Below, piece by piece: positions 45,980-54,037 of a stretch of 64,000 bases of DNA. Within the stretch, counting starts at the first letter, position 1. Each line of letters begins with the position of its first letter. The notes under the pieces are model-generated. The model saw only the letters and a program-made list of their open reading frames with translations, made no database searches and was not told the DNA's origin. The translations under genes were made by a program, and so were the position numbers. Origin of the DNA: Silvibacterium bohemicum (GTDB lineage: Bacteria; Acidobacteriota; Terriglobia; Terriglobales; Acidobacteriaceae); contig NZ_LBHJ01000004.1 in NCBI RefSeq assembly GCF_001006305.1, positions 434,001-498,000 of the forward strand, given 5' to 3'.

Positions 45980-46474
45980 TTGCATTGGTCTATGCGTAGA
46001 GCCTATCGATGCCAGCGAGAGGAGCAGGCCAAGATCGCCTTGAGGAATGTGAATTATTTTCGCCGTAAACAGAATGACTTTGTAATCTCGACCGATCCGG
46101 CATGCCTTGACGTCGATACGGTTTTCGGGTTTCTGGAGCAGGCAAAGTGGTGGGCGGAGCTGACCCGGGAGACTCTCGAGCGCGCGCTTCGTCATTCTCT
46201 CTGTTTTTCACTGAAAGAAGGCGAAAGCCAGATCGGTTTCGCCAGGGTAATCACCGACTACGTCACGTATGCCTACCTCTGCGACGTTTACATCCTGGAA
46301 ATGTACAGAAGGCAGGGCCTGGGATCGTGGTTGATCCGTTCCGTCCTTGAGCATCCGGACTTGAAACATTTGAAGAGGGTGGCCCTCATCACGCACGACG
46401 CTCAGACCTTCTATCTGCGTCTGGATTTTCGCTTCGCGTCACCCTGTGACAGATATATGGAGCGTCTTCAATAG
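45980..46474 (+). CDS. GNAT-family N-acetyltransferase
   Basis: Acyl-CoA-dependent transferase, 164 residues or fewer. The GNAT core runs 'GESQIGFARVITDYVTYAYLCDVYILEMYRRQGLGSWLIRSVLEHP' (about 81-127), with the acetyl-CoA pyrophosphate loop RRQGLGS, and ends 'LKHLKRVALITHDAQTFYLRLDFRF'. The sequence resembles the small stand-alone group ('DPACLDVDTVFGFLEQAKWW' at the front). The substrate is unknown. The first 25 residues are unusually basic and may not be translated; a GTG at 46049 would give a protein starting nearer the conserved part. A strong hairpin terminator follows. Confidence 0.85.
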   Translation: MHWSMRRAYRCQREEQAKIALRNVNYFRRKQNDFVISTDPACLDVDTVFGFLEQAKWWAELTRETLERALRHSLCFSLKEGESQIGFARVITDYVTYAYLCDVYILEMYRRQGLGSWLIRSVLEHPDLKHLKRVALITHDAQTFYLRLDFRFASPCDRYMERLQ

Positions 46475-46558
46475 GCCGGGCAGCGATCCGCTGCCTCATT
46501 TCTCCACGTGCCGATCAATTATCAATGAAGTAATCCGCTCGCGTGTGGGACAAGCGCC

Positions 46559-46601
46559 AGGGCGGAGGATCGATGCAAGAATCGATCCTCCGCCCTGTTT
46601 T
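46559..46601 (+). terminator. Strong Rho-independent terminator
   Basis: A perfect 16-bp stem, AGGGCGGAGGATCGAT (46559-46574) and its complement (46581-46596), with loop GCAAGA, is followed by GTTTTT. It is oriented for the GNAT gene. It lies just beyond the stop of the opposite-strand phosphoesterase gene, where it may also block transcription. Confidence 0.85.
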
Positions 46602-46608
46602 TCGCGGC

Positions 46609-47550
46609 CTAAGCCTCTCGATAAGGCTTGCTGTAGTGAGTCGACCACTCGACGAGGCTTTGATTCATGAAGCGCCATGTGCCGCGCCTGGTGTCCACTT
46701 CCATCAGCATGTAGGCGTTGGGATCATAGCGAGTCGCTGCCATTACATAATGCTGCGGACCGTAGGTGTGCGCGAAGTCGATCCACTTATGCATGTGGCC
46801 CGAGACGACCAGCTGAATATTGTCCTGGTACTTGCGCAGAAGCGGTTGCACGCCGTAGTCGCCGAATTCCGTGGGCTTGTCCTGAATCAACGGATAGTGG
46901 ATGAACACGAAAGTCGGCTTGCGCTGCGCCAGCTGCGCCTCGAACCACTGCAGCTGCTCCTCACCAAGGGAGCCGATGCCCGGATTGAAATCGGTCGATG
47001 CCTTGTCCTGCGTGCTGCCTAGAAAGTTATTCAGGTGGATGAACTTGTATCCCTTGTAATCGAGGACGGAATAGGGCTCGGCGTTGAACTTGGCCTTGAA
47101 GAGCCGGTGACTCATCTCCCGCGGAACGCGATGAACATCGTAGTCATGATTGCCGAAGCCCAGATGCACGGGCATCTTGAATCCATCGGAGATGACCTTA
47201 GCGTTATCCAGGCGCGTGGTGTTCTTGAAGTAAAAGTCGTAGTCGGTCGACGGGTAGTTATGGAAATAGTCGCCTATCAGGAAGACCTGTTCGATGGCAG
47301 GACTCAGCGAGTTGATGAGGTCCCGCGCCGCGGTCATACGCGGCGTGGTGACCAGGATGCTCTCGTTATCTTCGACGCCGTTCTCACTGCCTTTGACGTA
47401 GAAGTTGTCGATGATGTGGGTATCCGCAACGAGGGCGAAGTAAAACTTCTCCGAGGAGGCCGTCGTCCGCACCTGCTCCGCCCAGAGCTTCTGGACAAGC
47501 ACGCTGCCGAGCGATGCGGCGCCGAGGGTGGTGAATTGCCTGCGATCCAT
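46609..47550 (-). CDS. Calcineurin-like metallophosphoesterase, Tat-exported
   Basis: Periplasmic phosphomono- or phosphodiesterase, 313 residues. A twin-arginine signal, DRRQFTTLGAASLGSVLVQ, runs from residue 2. Dimetal-centre motifs in order: D43-x-H45 in VADTHI, D94 in LIGDYFHN, N134-H135 in GFGNHDYD, a His in 'VFIHYPLIQDKP', and GHMH in 'LVVSGHMHKWID'. This is the complete class III (CpdA/GpdQ-like) ligand set. A GGAGG ribosome site precedes the ATG. It starts 26 bases after the stop of the upstream TonB-dependent receptor, so it is the second receptor-phosphoesterase unit in this region. Confidence 0.92.
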   Translation of the reverse strand: MDRRQFTTLGAASLGSVLVQKLWAEQVRTTASSEKFYFALVADTHIIDNFYVKGSENGVEDNESILVTTPRMTAARDLINSLSPAIEQVFLIGDYFHNYPSTDYDFYFKNTTRLDNAKVISDGFKMPVHLGFGNHDYDVHRVPREMSHRLFKAKFNAEPYSVLDYKGYKFIHLNNFLGSTQDKASTDFNPGIGSLGEEQLQWFEAQLAQRKPTFVFIHYPLIQDKPTEFGDYGVQPLLRKYQDNIQLVVSGHMHKWIDFAHTYGPQHYVMAATRYDPNAYMLMEVDTRRGTWRFMNQSLVEWSTHYSKPYREA

Positions 47551-47576
47551 CTGTGACGACCTCCGGAGAGTTGCAG

Positions 47577-50500
47577 TTAGAAAACGATCTTGCCGGCGAA
47601 CTGCAGAACACGAGCCGGGAAGGTAGATGCCGCGGCGACGACACCGAAGCTGCTGGAACCAACCGTGCTTTGCGGGAAAGCGTAGTTGGTCACGTTAAGC
47701 ACATTGAAGGCTTCGGCGCGGAAGTCAAAGTTGACATGCTCGGGCGTGATTGCGAAGTTCTTATGCAGTCCGATATCGAGTTGGTAGAAGGGATCGAAAC
47801 GAACCGAGTTACGACCCACGTTGCCGTACGGCTGATTCGGTCCAGGAAGGCTATAAACCGCCGAATTCAAAGCAAGGATGTCTTGATTACCGTTGATTTT
47901 GACGCGCTTGCTCTTGGGAATGACAGGATTGCCGAATACCTGGTTCGGACGCTGCACCAGAAGCGGACTCGTCTGCTGGAAGCTGTTCGGCGAGTAGCTG
48001 ACGTTGACCGGCAAGCCACTGCTGAGGCTGTTGATGGCAGTCAGCTGCCAGCCTCCAAGGGCTTCCTGCGCCCAAAGAGGAGCAGCGGTACCCCAGGTCC
48101 GGCCTTTGCCGTAAGGCAGGTCGTAGACACCCGAAAGAATGTCGTTCAGCGGCTGGTTGTAAGCGGAAGGACCGATATCCCCCTTCGGATTGGCGAGGTT
48201 GATACGGGAGTTGTCGTTGTCCGGCGTATCGAGGTGACCTGCAGCGTTGTCGATTGCGTTAGACCAGGTGAAGGAGTTGAGCAGGTAGAGACCATGGCCG
48301 GTACGGTGCTCGACCTTGGCCTGCAGGGCGTTGTAGTGCAGGAGGCCGGCGGGAAGCGTCTCTTCAATGGTGGTGAAGGTCTGAATCGGACGGCGTTGCG
48401 CAAGGGACAGGCAGCCAGTGTTTACCTGCGCGTTGCAGGTAGCGGTCACCGGATTGGCGATGGACTGATTGAGATCGGCCAGGGTTTCAAGCTTTACGCC
48501 GTGCGATCCGACGTAGGCCAAATCGAAAGTAGTCGAAGGTCCGAGCTGCTGCTCGACCGTGAGGTGATAAGCCTGAACATAACCAGTCGGCAGGTTCTTC
48601 GGGATATACCGAGCCTGGGTGGTCAAATTGCTGGCCGCGGTGACATTCGACGGGCTGGTGAAGCCTCCGGGATATCCCTGGGCCGTCGTGCGGAAGCAAG
48701 GAGTCTGATCCGCCGGACTGTAAGGTGCAGCGGCTTGAGTGGCGGTGCACTCCGCAAGAGCAGCTTGCTTGCCGAGCACGCCGGGGTTGGCAAACTGTGG
48801 GCCCTGCACGATGTTCGTATTGACGATGGCGGGCAGGTTATAGACAAGAAGATTCTCGCCGCCTTCCCGGTTGAACTGTGCGTAGCTGAGGCCGTAACCG
48901 GCGCGGATCACCGTTCTGGGAGTCGCAGAGTAGGCGAAGCCAATGCGCGGTGCGAAGTCCAGCTTCGGCATGTTGACCAGGGCGCGATCATAGATGGAGC
49001 CGGACTTGGCCTGGATGAGAGATTGTGTCGTCGGGTCGTAGTTGGAGAGCAGGTTGTTCGACTCCCACTGCGGAGTGACCAACTCGTAGCGAAGGCCGGC
49101 ATTCACGGTAAGACGCGAATTCACCCGAACGTCATCCTGGAGGTACATGAAGTTCATGCGCTGATTCAGGTGGACGTGGACGAAGTTATTGAGCTGGAAG
49201 GTATCGCGCGCGCCAAAGAGAAAATCGGCGAGAGCAACGGCTTCCTTGGTGCCGCTATCAGATCCACTCAGAACGCTGGAGGAAGCTCCGGTGAAGCTGT
49301 AGCCGCCGTTGTAGGTGTCCTGTCCATAAACCGGATTGAAGTCATCGATGGTAGTGAAGATGGATTGATACTCATAACCGACTTTGTACGTGCTCCGGCC
49401 AACGATCCGGGTGTAGTTCGCCTTGGGATTGAAGATGTAAGGATCCTGAAACTGCGGATTGCTGCCCTGATTGCCGAATTGAGAGTAGTTGTTAACGCTC
49501 TGAACGTTGAGACTGCGAACTACGGCGGGATCGGTGGGCAGACCCGGAATGCCGGCCATCAGGCTGGCCATGTTTTGACCGTAGGGGAACTTGCCACCAT
49601 CGGTACGGGTGAAAGCGAAGCGCGCATCGAGAATGGAGTTCTGATTGAAGGTGTGGGTGACGCCACCGGCAATCTGCTGGTTGAAGATGTTCACGTTGCC
49701 GTTGCTGTTGCCGCCTGCGGGTCCCTGAATATTCGGTGGGGCGGCAATTTTGCCCTGATGCTCGCTATAGCGAATGAACGCTGTCGTCTTTGCGCTGAAG
49801 GTCTGGTCCACGCGGATATCGCCCTTATCGTCATTGATGGTGTCGGGCGGGAGCGAAGCATAGTTATTGGCGAAAGGATCGCCGGGAACATTGGGTGCGG
49901 GAAGGGCCGCAAGCACACCCTTAGCAAACGACGAGACGGAAGGGTCGTTGAAAGGGATGACGCCGTTCGGATACTTCTGCCCTGTAAGCGGGTTGAGCAA
50001 CGGAACGGCTGCGCCGCTTTCGGTGCTTTTCCCCGAGAGAAACGTGAAGCCGCCATTCGTCTTGGCCAGGGCACTGATGCCGCTCTGATCGGCCGTCGGT
50101 ACGGTCGCCTGGTTGATAGCGTGGACCAACTGACGAGTTCCTTCGTAGTCGCCGAAGAAGAAGGTGCGATCCTTCCAGATGGGTCCGCCGAAGGTTCCGC
50201 CAAACTGGTTACGGATCAGAATCGGCTTTAGCGGCTTGCCGGTGAGTGGGTCGTTCGGCGGGGTGAAGGGCCCTTCTGCGTTGAAGACCGTGTTACGGAT
50301 GTAGTCGTAGGCTTTGCCGTGGAACTGGTTTGAGCCGCTGCGAATGCTGACGTTGATTACAGCGCCGGCAGAGCGTCCATATTCCGCGCTGTAGTTGTCG
50401 GTTTCGACGCGGAACTCGTTGATGGCATCCGGCGAGGGTGGAATTGCCTGGTTCGAGAATCCCTGATTCGAGGTGCCGTACGCGTTGTTGTCGATACCGT

Positions 50501-51083
50501 CGAGAAGGAAGTTGTTGAACTCACTGCGCTGGCCGTTGACGTTAAAGCTGGCATCGCGGCTGGAGTCGGTGGTGTTCTCGAGAACGTTACGGCGAACGCC
50601 GGGGACAAGCGCCGCCAGATCGGCATAGGCGCGGCCGTTCAGCGGAAGGTTTTCGACCTCGCGGGTGCCGATGACCTGGCCACGTTCGCTTGAATCCGTT
50701 TCCAGCAGATCCGCGGCGGAATTTACAGTTACCGTTACATTTGCCGATCCGATCTTCAACATTACGTCGACGCGCTGCTTGGCATTGACTGTCACGACGA
50801 ACGACTCAGTCGAGCTGGTGTCGAAGCCACCTGCGCTCGCTGTAACCTTATATTCACCTACTTTGACATCGGGAAATTCGTACGCGCCCTGAGCGTTGCT
50901 CTTGACCGTAACGGACAGCTTTGTTTCCTGGCTGATTAGGGACACCGTTGCGTCAGAGACAACAGCGCCGGACGTGTCACGCACATAGCCCAGCACGGAG
51001 GCAGTTTCAAATTGTGCAAAAAGGGGTGCGGCACTAAGGAATAGCAGGCAGACCATCGCTGCCGTAAGAACAAAACGTTTCAC
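47577..51083 (-). CDS. TonB-dependent receptor with carboxypeptidase-regulatory-like domain
   Basis: Outer-membrane importer, 1168 residues. The chosen start is the GTG at 51083, six bases after GGAG; a TTG at 51119 gives a longer frame with no such site. Signal peptide: VKRFVLTAAMVCLLFLSAAPLFAQ (about 1-24). The Ig-like domain ('TASVLGYVRDTSGAVVSDATVSLIS') is followed by the plug ('VIGTREVENLPLNGRAYADLAALVPGVRRN', 'NVNGQRSEFNNFLLDGIDNN') and the beta-barrel, which ends 'VLQFAGKIVF' with C-terminal Phe. The Tat-exported phosphoesterase gene is directly downstream, and a membrane-bound winged-helix protein gene is divergent upstream. Substrate unknown. Confidence 0.92.
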   Translation of the reverse strand: MKRFVLTAAMVCLLFLSAAPLFAQFETASVLGYVRDTSGAVVSDATVSLISQETKLSVTVKSNAQGAYEFPDVKVGEYKVTASAGGFDTSSTESFVVTVNAKQRVDVMLKIGSANVTVTVNSAADLLETDSSERGQVIGTREVENLPLNGRAYADLAALVPGVRRNVLENTTDSSRDASFNVNGQRSEFNNFLLDGIDNNAYGTSNQGFSNQAIPPSPDAINEFRVETDNYSAEYGRSAGAVINVSIRSGSNQFHGKAYDYIRNTVFNAEGPFTPPNDPLTGKPLKPILIRNQFGGTFGGPIWKDRTFFFGDYEGTRQLVHAINQATVPTADQSGISALAKTNGGFTFLSGKSTESGAAVPLLNPLTGQKYPNGVIPFNDPSVSSFAKGVLAALPAPNVPGDPFANNYASLPPDTINDDKGDIRVDQTFSAKTTAFIRYSEHQGKIAAPPNIQGPAGGNSNGNVNIFNQQIAGGVTHTFNQNSILDARFAFTRTDGGKFPYGQNMASLMAGIPGLPTDPAVVRSLNVQSVNNYSQFGNQGSNPQFQDPYIFNPKANYTRIVGRSTYKVGYEYQSIFTTIDDFNPVYGQDTYNGGYSFTGASSSVLSGSDSGTKEAVALADFLFGARDTFQLNNFVHVHLNQRMNFMYLQDDVRVNSRLTVNAGLRYELVTPQWESNNLLSNYDPTTQSLIQAKSGSIYDRALVNMPKLDFAPRIGFAYSATPRTVIRAGYGLSYAQFNREGGENLLVYNLPAIVNTNIVQGPQFANPGVLGKQAALAECTATQAAAPYSPADQTPCFRTTAQGYPGGFTSPSNVTAASNLTTQARYIPKNLPTGYVQAYHLTVEQQLGPSTTFDLAYVGSHGVKLETLADLNQSIANPVTATCNAQVNTGCLSLAQRRPIQTFTTIEETLPAGLLHYNALQAKVEHRTGHGLYLLNSFTWSNAIDNAAGHLDTPDNDNSRINLANPKGDIGPSAYNQPLNDILSGVYDLPYGKGRTWGTAAPLWAQEALGGWQLTAINSLSSGLPVNVSYSPNSFQQTSPLLVQRPNQVFGNPVIPKSKRVKINGNQDILALNSAVYSLPGPNQPYGNVGRNSVRFDPFYQLDIGLHKNFAITPEHVNFDFRAEAFNVLNVTNYAFPQSTVGSSSFGVVAAASTFPARVLQFAGKIVF

Positions 51084-51263
51084 AATTCGCTCCAGGTTTC
51101 TTTCTCTGTGTTGGTTCAAGAGTGATCGGGGCCTCGTAGAGATAACCGTTCAGCAGCCGGCCAGCGGGTCATGCCCTGGGGGACAGATGGAATGATCATG
51201 ACCGGTGGTCTAAAAGGAAAAAAAGGGTGATCTACGGTGCTCTTCCGCCTCACACTGTGTGTG

Positions 51264-51283
51264 TACCCCCCTTTACCCCCCTA
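51264..51283. promoter_or_regulatory. Tandem TACCCCCCT repeat between receptor and regulator
   Basis: Two direct copies, TACCCCCCTT and TACCCCCCTA, lie end to end with a 10-base period (one DNA turn), followed by a T-run and GGGG. They sit in the divergent promoter region, a natural place for a regulator binding site. Confidence 0.4.
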
Positions 51284-51345
51284 TTTTTTGGGGAGATTCA
51301 GCGATGCGGGGTTGTTCTGTTTACAGGAATTTCATCCACGCCCGC

Positions 51346-51351
51346 TATATT
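51346..51351 (+). promoter_or_regulatory. -10-like box of the membrane winged-helix gene
   Basis: TATATT ends 7 bases before the ATG at 51359, and no Shine-Dalgarno sequence is present. This supports that start and a leaderless transcript. Confidence 0.4.
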
Positions 51352-51358
51352 GAAACTC

Positions 51359-52828
51359 ATGGAGAGCGATCGAGAACGGTCGCACGGAGATCGGCCACGC
51401 GAGCCTTTTGGCAGGGCTAACGGCATCGCAGATCCGCCAGCTCGCATGTCGAGTCACGCCGTGCTACTCGAGGAAGACATTGCAGAGGTCGAGGCCAATA
51501 GGCTTCTCGCCAAGCCGGAGTGGCAGCTTGCGTGCCGCGTGGCGGCGAGCAAAGGCCTCAACAAGTCCGAGCTGCTGCCCAAGTTTCTGCTGTACGTTTG
51601 CGAGCAGTACCTGCTGGATCGAGCGCATGAGGTCACGGAACAACGTATCGGCATTCAGGTCTTCAATCGTTCCGAAGGCTACAATCCTGGCGAAGACAAT
51701 ATCGTAAGAAGTTACGCGCGCCTGCTGCGCAAGCGTCTCGATCAATACTTCGAAGGCGAGGGACGCGACGAATCGCTACGGATTGCGATACCGCGTGGCG
51801 GCTATCTCCCCGTCTTTGAGAACAATTTCGAATTCCCAGAACCAGAGACGGAAAGTTCCGATTTCCAGCCTCCTGTGCACTTCGCGAGCCGCGAAACTCA
51901 TCCCCCGGATGCTGCCGCCACTCCGAAGGACTTACAGGAGACCGCAACCCCTCGGCCTAAATGGAATCCAGTGTGGGTTGCAGCGCTTCTAGGGCTATCC
52001 GCAGGCATACTTCTGACCGCGCTGGCATGGATCTTGGTGAGGTCGGGCGCCCCATCAAGCGCTGCGCAAAGCCCCGAGCATGCGATCTGGTCCCAGGTAT
52101 TTCAACCCAATCGCAATACGTTGATCGTAGCCAGCGATAGCGGCCTGGGCATCATCGAAAACCTCACCGATCATCTGGTAAGCGTGGAAGAGTATGCGAA
52201 CCAGTCCTATCTTTCGGAGCTGAAGGCTCCCCCGGGAATCGATCCGCGCAATTTCAATGATCTCCGCCGCCAGCGTTATACCAGCGTCGTTTCTCTCGAC
52301 ATTACTTCCCGGCTGACCCGTCTTCCAGAGTTCATCGCCAATCGAGCGCAGATCCGTTACGCACGATCGATTACGGCGGAAGACATAAAGAATGCGAACG
52401 TGATCCTCATCGGATCCAAGCACACCAATCCCTGGGTTGCGCTTTTCGAGAAGAGGCTCAATTTCAATCTCGAGTACGCGCCGGAAGTGGATCAGTCCTA
52501 TGTGCAGAACGAACATCCAAACGGCGCGGAGCAGCATTTCTATAGAAATGGCACCGACCCGGAATCGAACCGCACATATGGTTCGATTGCATTTTTGCCC
52601 GGGCTGGATGGCGCCGGACATGTCCTGATCATTCAGGGACTCAATATGGCGGCAACCCAGGCCGCCGCCGATGCGCTCTTCGATTCCAAGCTGATGAATC
52701 CAATCCTGCAGCAGGCGACTTCGCCGAATGGAACGATCAAGCCATTCGAGCTGCTGATAGAAACCAGCAGCATCGGGGCGACAGCTCCCGGCGCGCAGGT
52801 CATCGCCACTCGCGTCTACTCCCAGTAG
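51359..52828 (+). CDS. Membrane-anchored winged-helix protein, ToxR-like architecture
   Basis: 489 residues from the ATG at 51359. The cytoplasmic N-terminal domain (about 73-155) reads 'PKFLLYVCEQYLLDRAHEVTEQRIGIQVFNRSEGYNPGEDNIVR', then 'YARLLRKRLDQYF' and 'LRIAIPRGGYLPVFE'. The closing beta-hairpin and RGGY resemble the wing of OmpR/ToxR-type DNA-binding domains; similar domains occur at the N terminus of many acidobacterial proteins. A Pro-rich linker leads to one transmembrane helix (about 205-227). A C-terminal domain of about 260 residues follows on the outside ('NTLIVASDSGLGIIENLTDHLVS', 'NANVILIGSKHTNPW') that I cannot assign. Probably a one-component membrane regulator of the divergent receptor operon; this role is inference. 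Confidence 0.7.
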   Translation: MESDRERSHGDRPREPFGRANGIADPPARMSSHAVLLEEDIAEVEANRLLAKPEWQLACRVAASKGLNKSELLPKFLLYVCEQYLLDRAHEVTEQRIGIQVFNRSEGYNPGEDNIVRSYARLLRKRLDQYFEGEGRDESLRIAIPRGGYLPVFENNFEFPEPETESSDFQPPVHFASRETHPPDAAATPKDLQETATPRPKWNPVWVAALLGLSAGILLTALAWILVRSGAPSSAAQSPEHAIWSQVFQPNRNTLIVASDSGLGIIENLTDHLVSVEEYANQSYLSELKAPPGIDPRNFNDLRRQRYTSVVSLDITSRLTRLPEFIANRAQIRYARSITAEDIKNANVILIGSKHTNPWVALFEKRLNFNLEYAPEVDQSYVQNEHPNGAEQHFYRNGTDPESNRTYGSIAFLPGLDGAGHVLIIQGLNMAATQAAADALFDSKLMNPILQQATSPNGTIKPFELLIETSSIGATAPGAQVIATRVYSQ

Positions 52829-52935
52829 CGCTTCGCAGAAACCTTCCCGATGCGAGCCTGAACTTCCAGTTCGAACTAGAGCGTTGACCCGATTCGGTCC
52901 ACGCTCCAGTTCGGGTGAACAACACTCGTTCACAT

Positions 52936-53232
52936 CTACTCCGGAAGCTTCTGTTCTCCATCGATCGTGAACTGAGCACTGGTGGTCGCAGCTTGTGTCT
53001 GAGGCTGTCCGTCGCCGATAACCAACTCATACGCACCCGGCTCAATCAGGCGATCGCCCGCCTCGTTCACAAAACTCAGGTCGCGAGGCTGCAGAATCAG
53101 CTTGACATGCTCAGTTGCCCCTTTAGCTACGTGTACGCGCTGGAAGCCTCGCAGCGCACGGAGAGGATTGCCGGGTGTTTGCGGCGGGATGAGATATGCT
53201 TCGACGACCTCATCGCCGTCGCGATAAATTTG
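52936..53232 (-). pseudogene. C-terminal Fn3-like remnant of a GH3 beta-glucosidase
   Basis: An open stretch of about 98 codons on the minus strand reads 'QIYRDGDEVVEAYLIPP' and 'NPLRALRGFQRVHVAKG'. It continues 'LILQPRDLSFVNEAGDRL', then 'PGAYELVIGDGQPQTQ' and 'FTIDGEQKLPE', ending in a stop at 52936-52938. This matches the fibronectin-III-like domain that closes GH3 beta-glucosidases and xylosidases. Upstream, homology fades in 'ETLGQRSSRC', and then the tag gene begins, so the catalytic domains (about 600-700 residues) are absent. It has no start codon or ribosome site. A truncated relic, not a working gene. Confidence 0.75.
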
Positions 53233-53282
53233 ACAACGGCTGGACCGCTGGCCAAGGGTTTCCCACCCGGGCCCCGTCTTTG

Positions 53283-53861
53283 TTACCGCATCTCTTTTCG
53301 CCTGAAGCAGCTCGCGGAGTGATCGTTGACGATCCCGGTCGCCTGCATCCAGGCGTAGACGATCACCGGCCCGACGAATTTGAAGCCGCGCTTCTTGAGC
53401 GACTTGGACATCTCTTCGGACAGTGGCGTTTTAACCGGAACGTCGCCCTTGTTCAGGATCGGCTTGCCACCCGCCATCTTCCATACGAACTCAGAAAAGT
53501 CTTCCCCAGCGGACTGCATCTCCAGGTAGGCGCGCGCTCCGCCAATCGTCGCTTCGATCTTGGCGCGAGAGCGGATGATGCCGGCATTCGTCAGCAGCCG
53601 AGCAACATCGCTCTCCTTGAAGCGCGAGACCCGCTCCGGATCGAAATCCTTGAATGCCTCACGAAAAGCATCGCGCTTGCGCAGAACGGTGAGCCACGAG
53701 AGGCCCGCCTGGAAACCATCCAGCATTAGCTTCTCCCAGAGGCCCCGGCTGTCGTATTCCGGCACTCCCCACTCCTCGTCGTGATAGGCGCGCAGGAGAG
53801 GATCGCTCTCGGACCAGGCACAGCGGCGGACGGTACCTTTGGACGTGGACGCGGCGCTCAT
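53283..53861 (-). CDS. tag: DNA-3-methyladenine glycosylase I
   Basis: Base-excision repair enzyme that removes 3-methyladenine, 192 residues. The ATG at 53861 has a strong AGGAGG ribosome site; upstream in-frame codons are not needed. The zinc ligands are all present: C14 in RRCAW, H27 in AYHDEEWG, and the His and Cys of NDHSASC near the C terminus. The active-site block 'LDGFQAGLSWLTVLRKRDAF' has D48 where E. coli Tag has Glu38, a common family variant. 'GIIRSRAKIEATIGGARAYL' and 'LKKRGFKFVGPVIVYAWMQATGIVNDH' complete the fold. Cytoplasmic, monocistronic. Confidence 0.95.
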   Translation of the reverse strand: MSAASTSKGTVRRCAWSESDPLLRAYHDEEWGVPEYDSRGLWEKLMLDGFQAGLSWLTVLRKRDAFREAFKDFDPERVSRFKESDVARLLTNAGIIRSRAKIEATIGGARAYLEMQSAGEDFSEFVWKMAGGKPILNKGDVPVKTPLSEEMSKSLKKRGFKFVGPVIVYAWMQATGIVNDHSASCFRRKEMR

Positions 53862-54037
53862 ATCCCTCCTGGGAGAAAAGAAAGTTCGTGGTTCAACATA
53901 CCGTGCCAGTGTACGCACGCCGCGATCTGAGAAAAAGGGTAGCGGAGCTTTGGTATTCTGGTGGTCAAGAAAAGCTTTTCTGGCAGCAGACCGAGCGTTC
54001 TCGCGAGCGCCCCTCAACCGGAATTCCGAGCGATTGC

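Noticed and set aside
47553-50231. An 892-codon open frame on the + strand
   Set aside because: It is the antisense of the TonB-dependent receptor at 47577-51083. The receptor has signal peptide, plug and terminal Phe; the antisense product is low-complexity with no recognisable domain.
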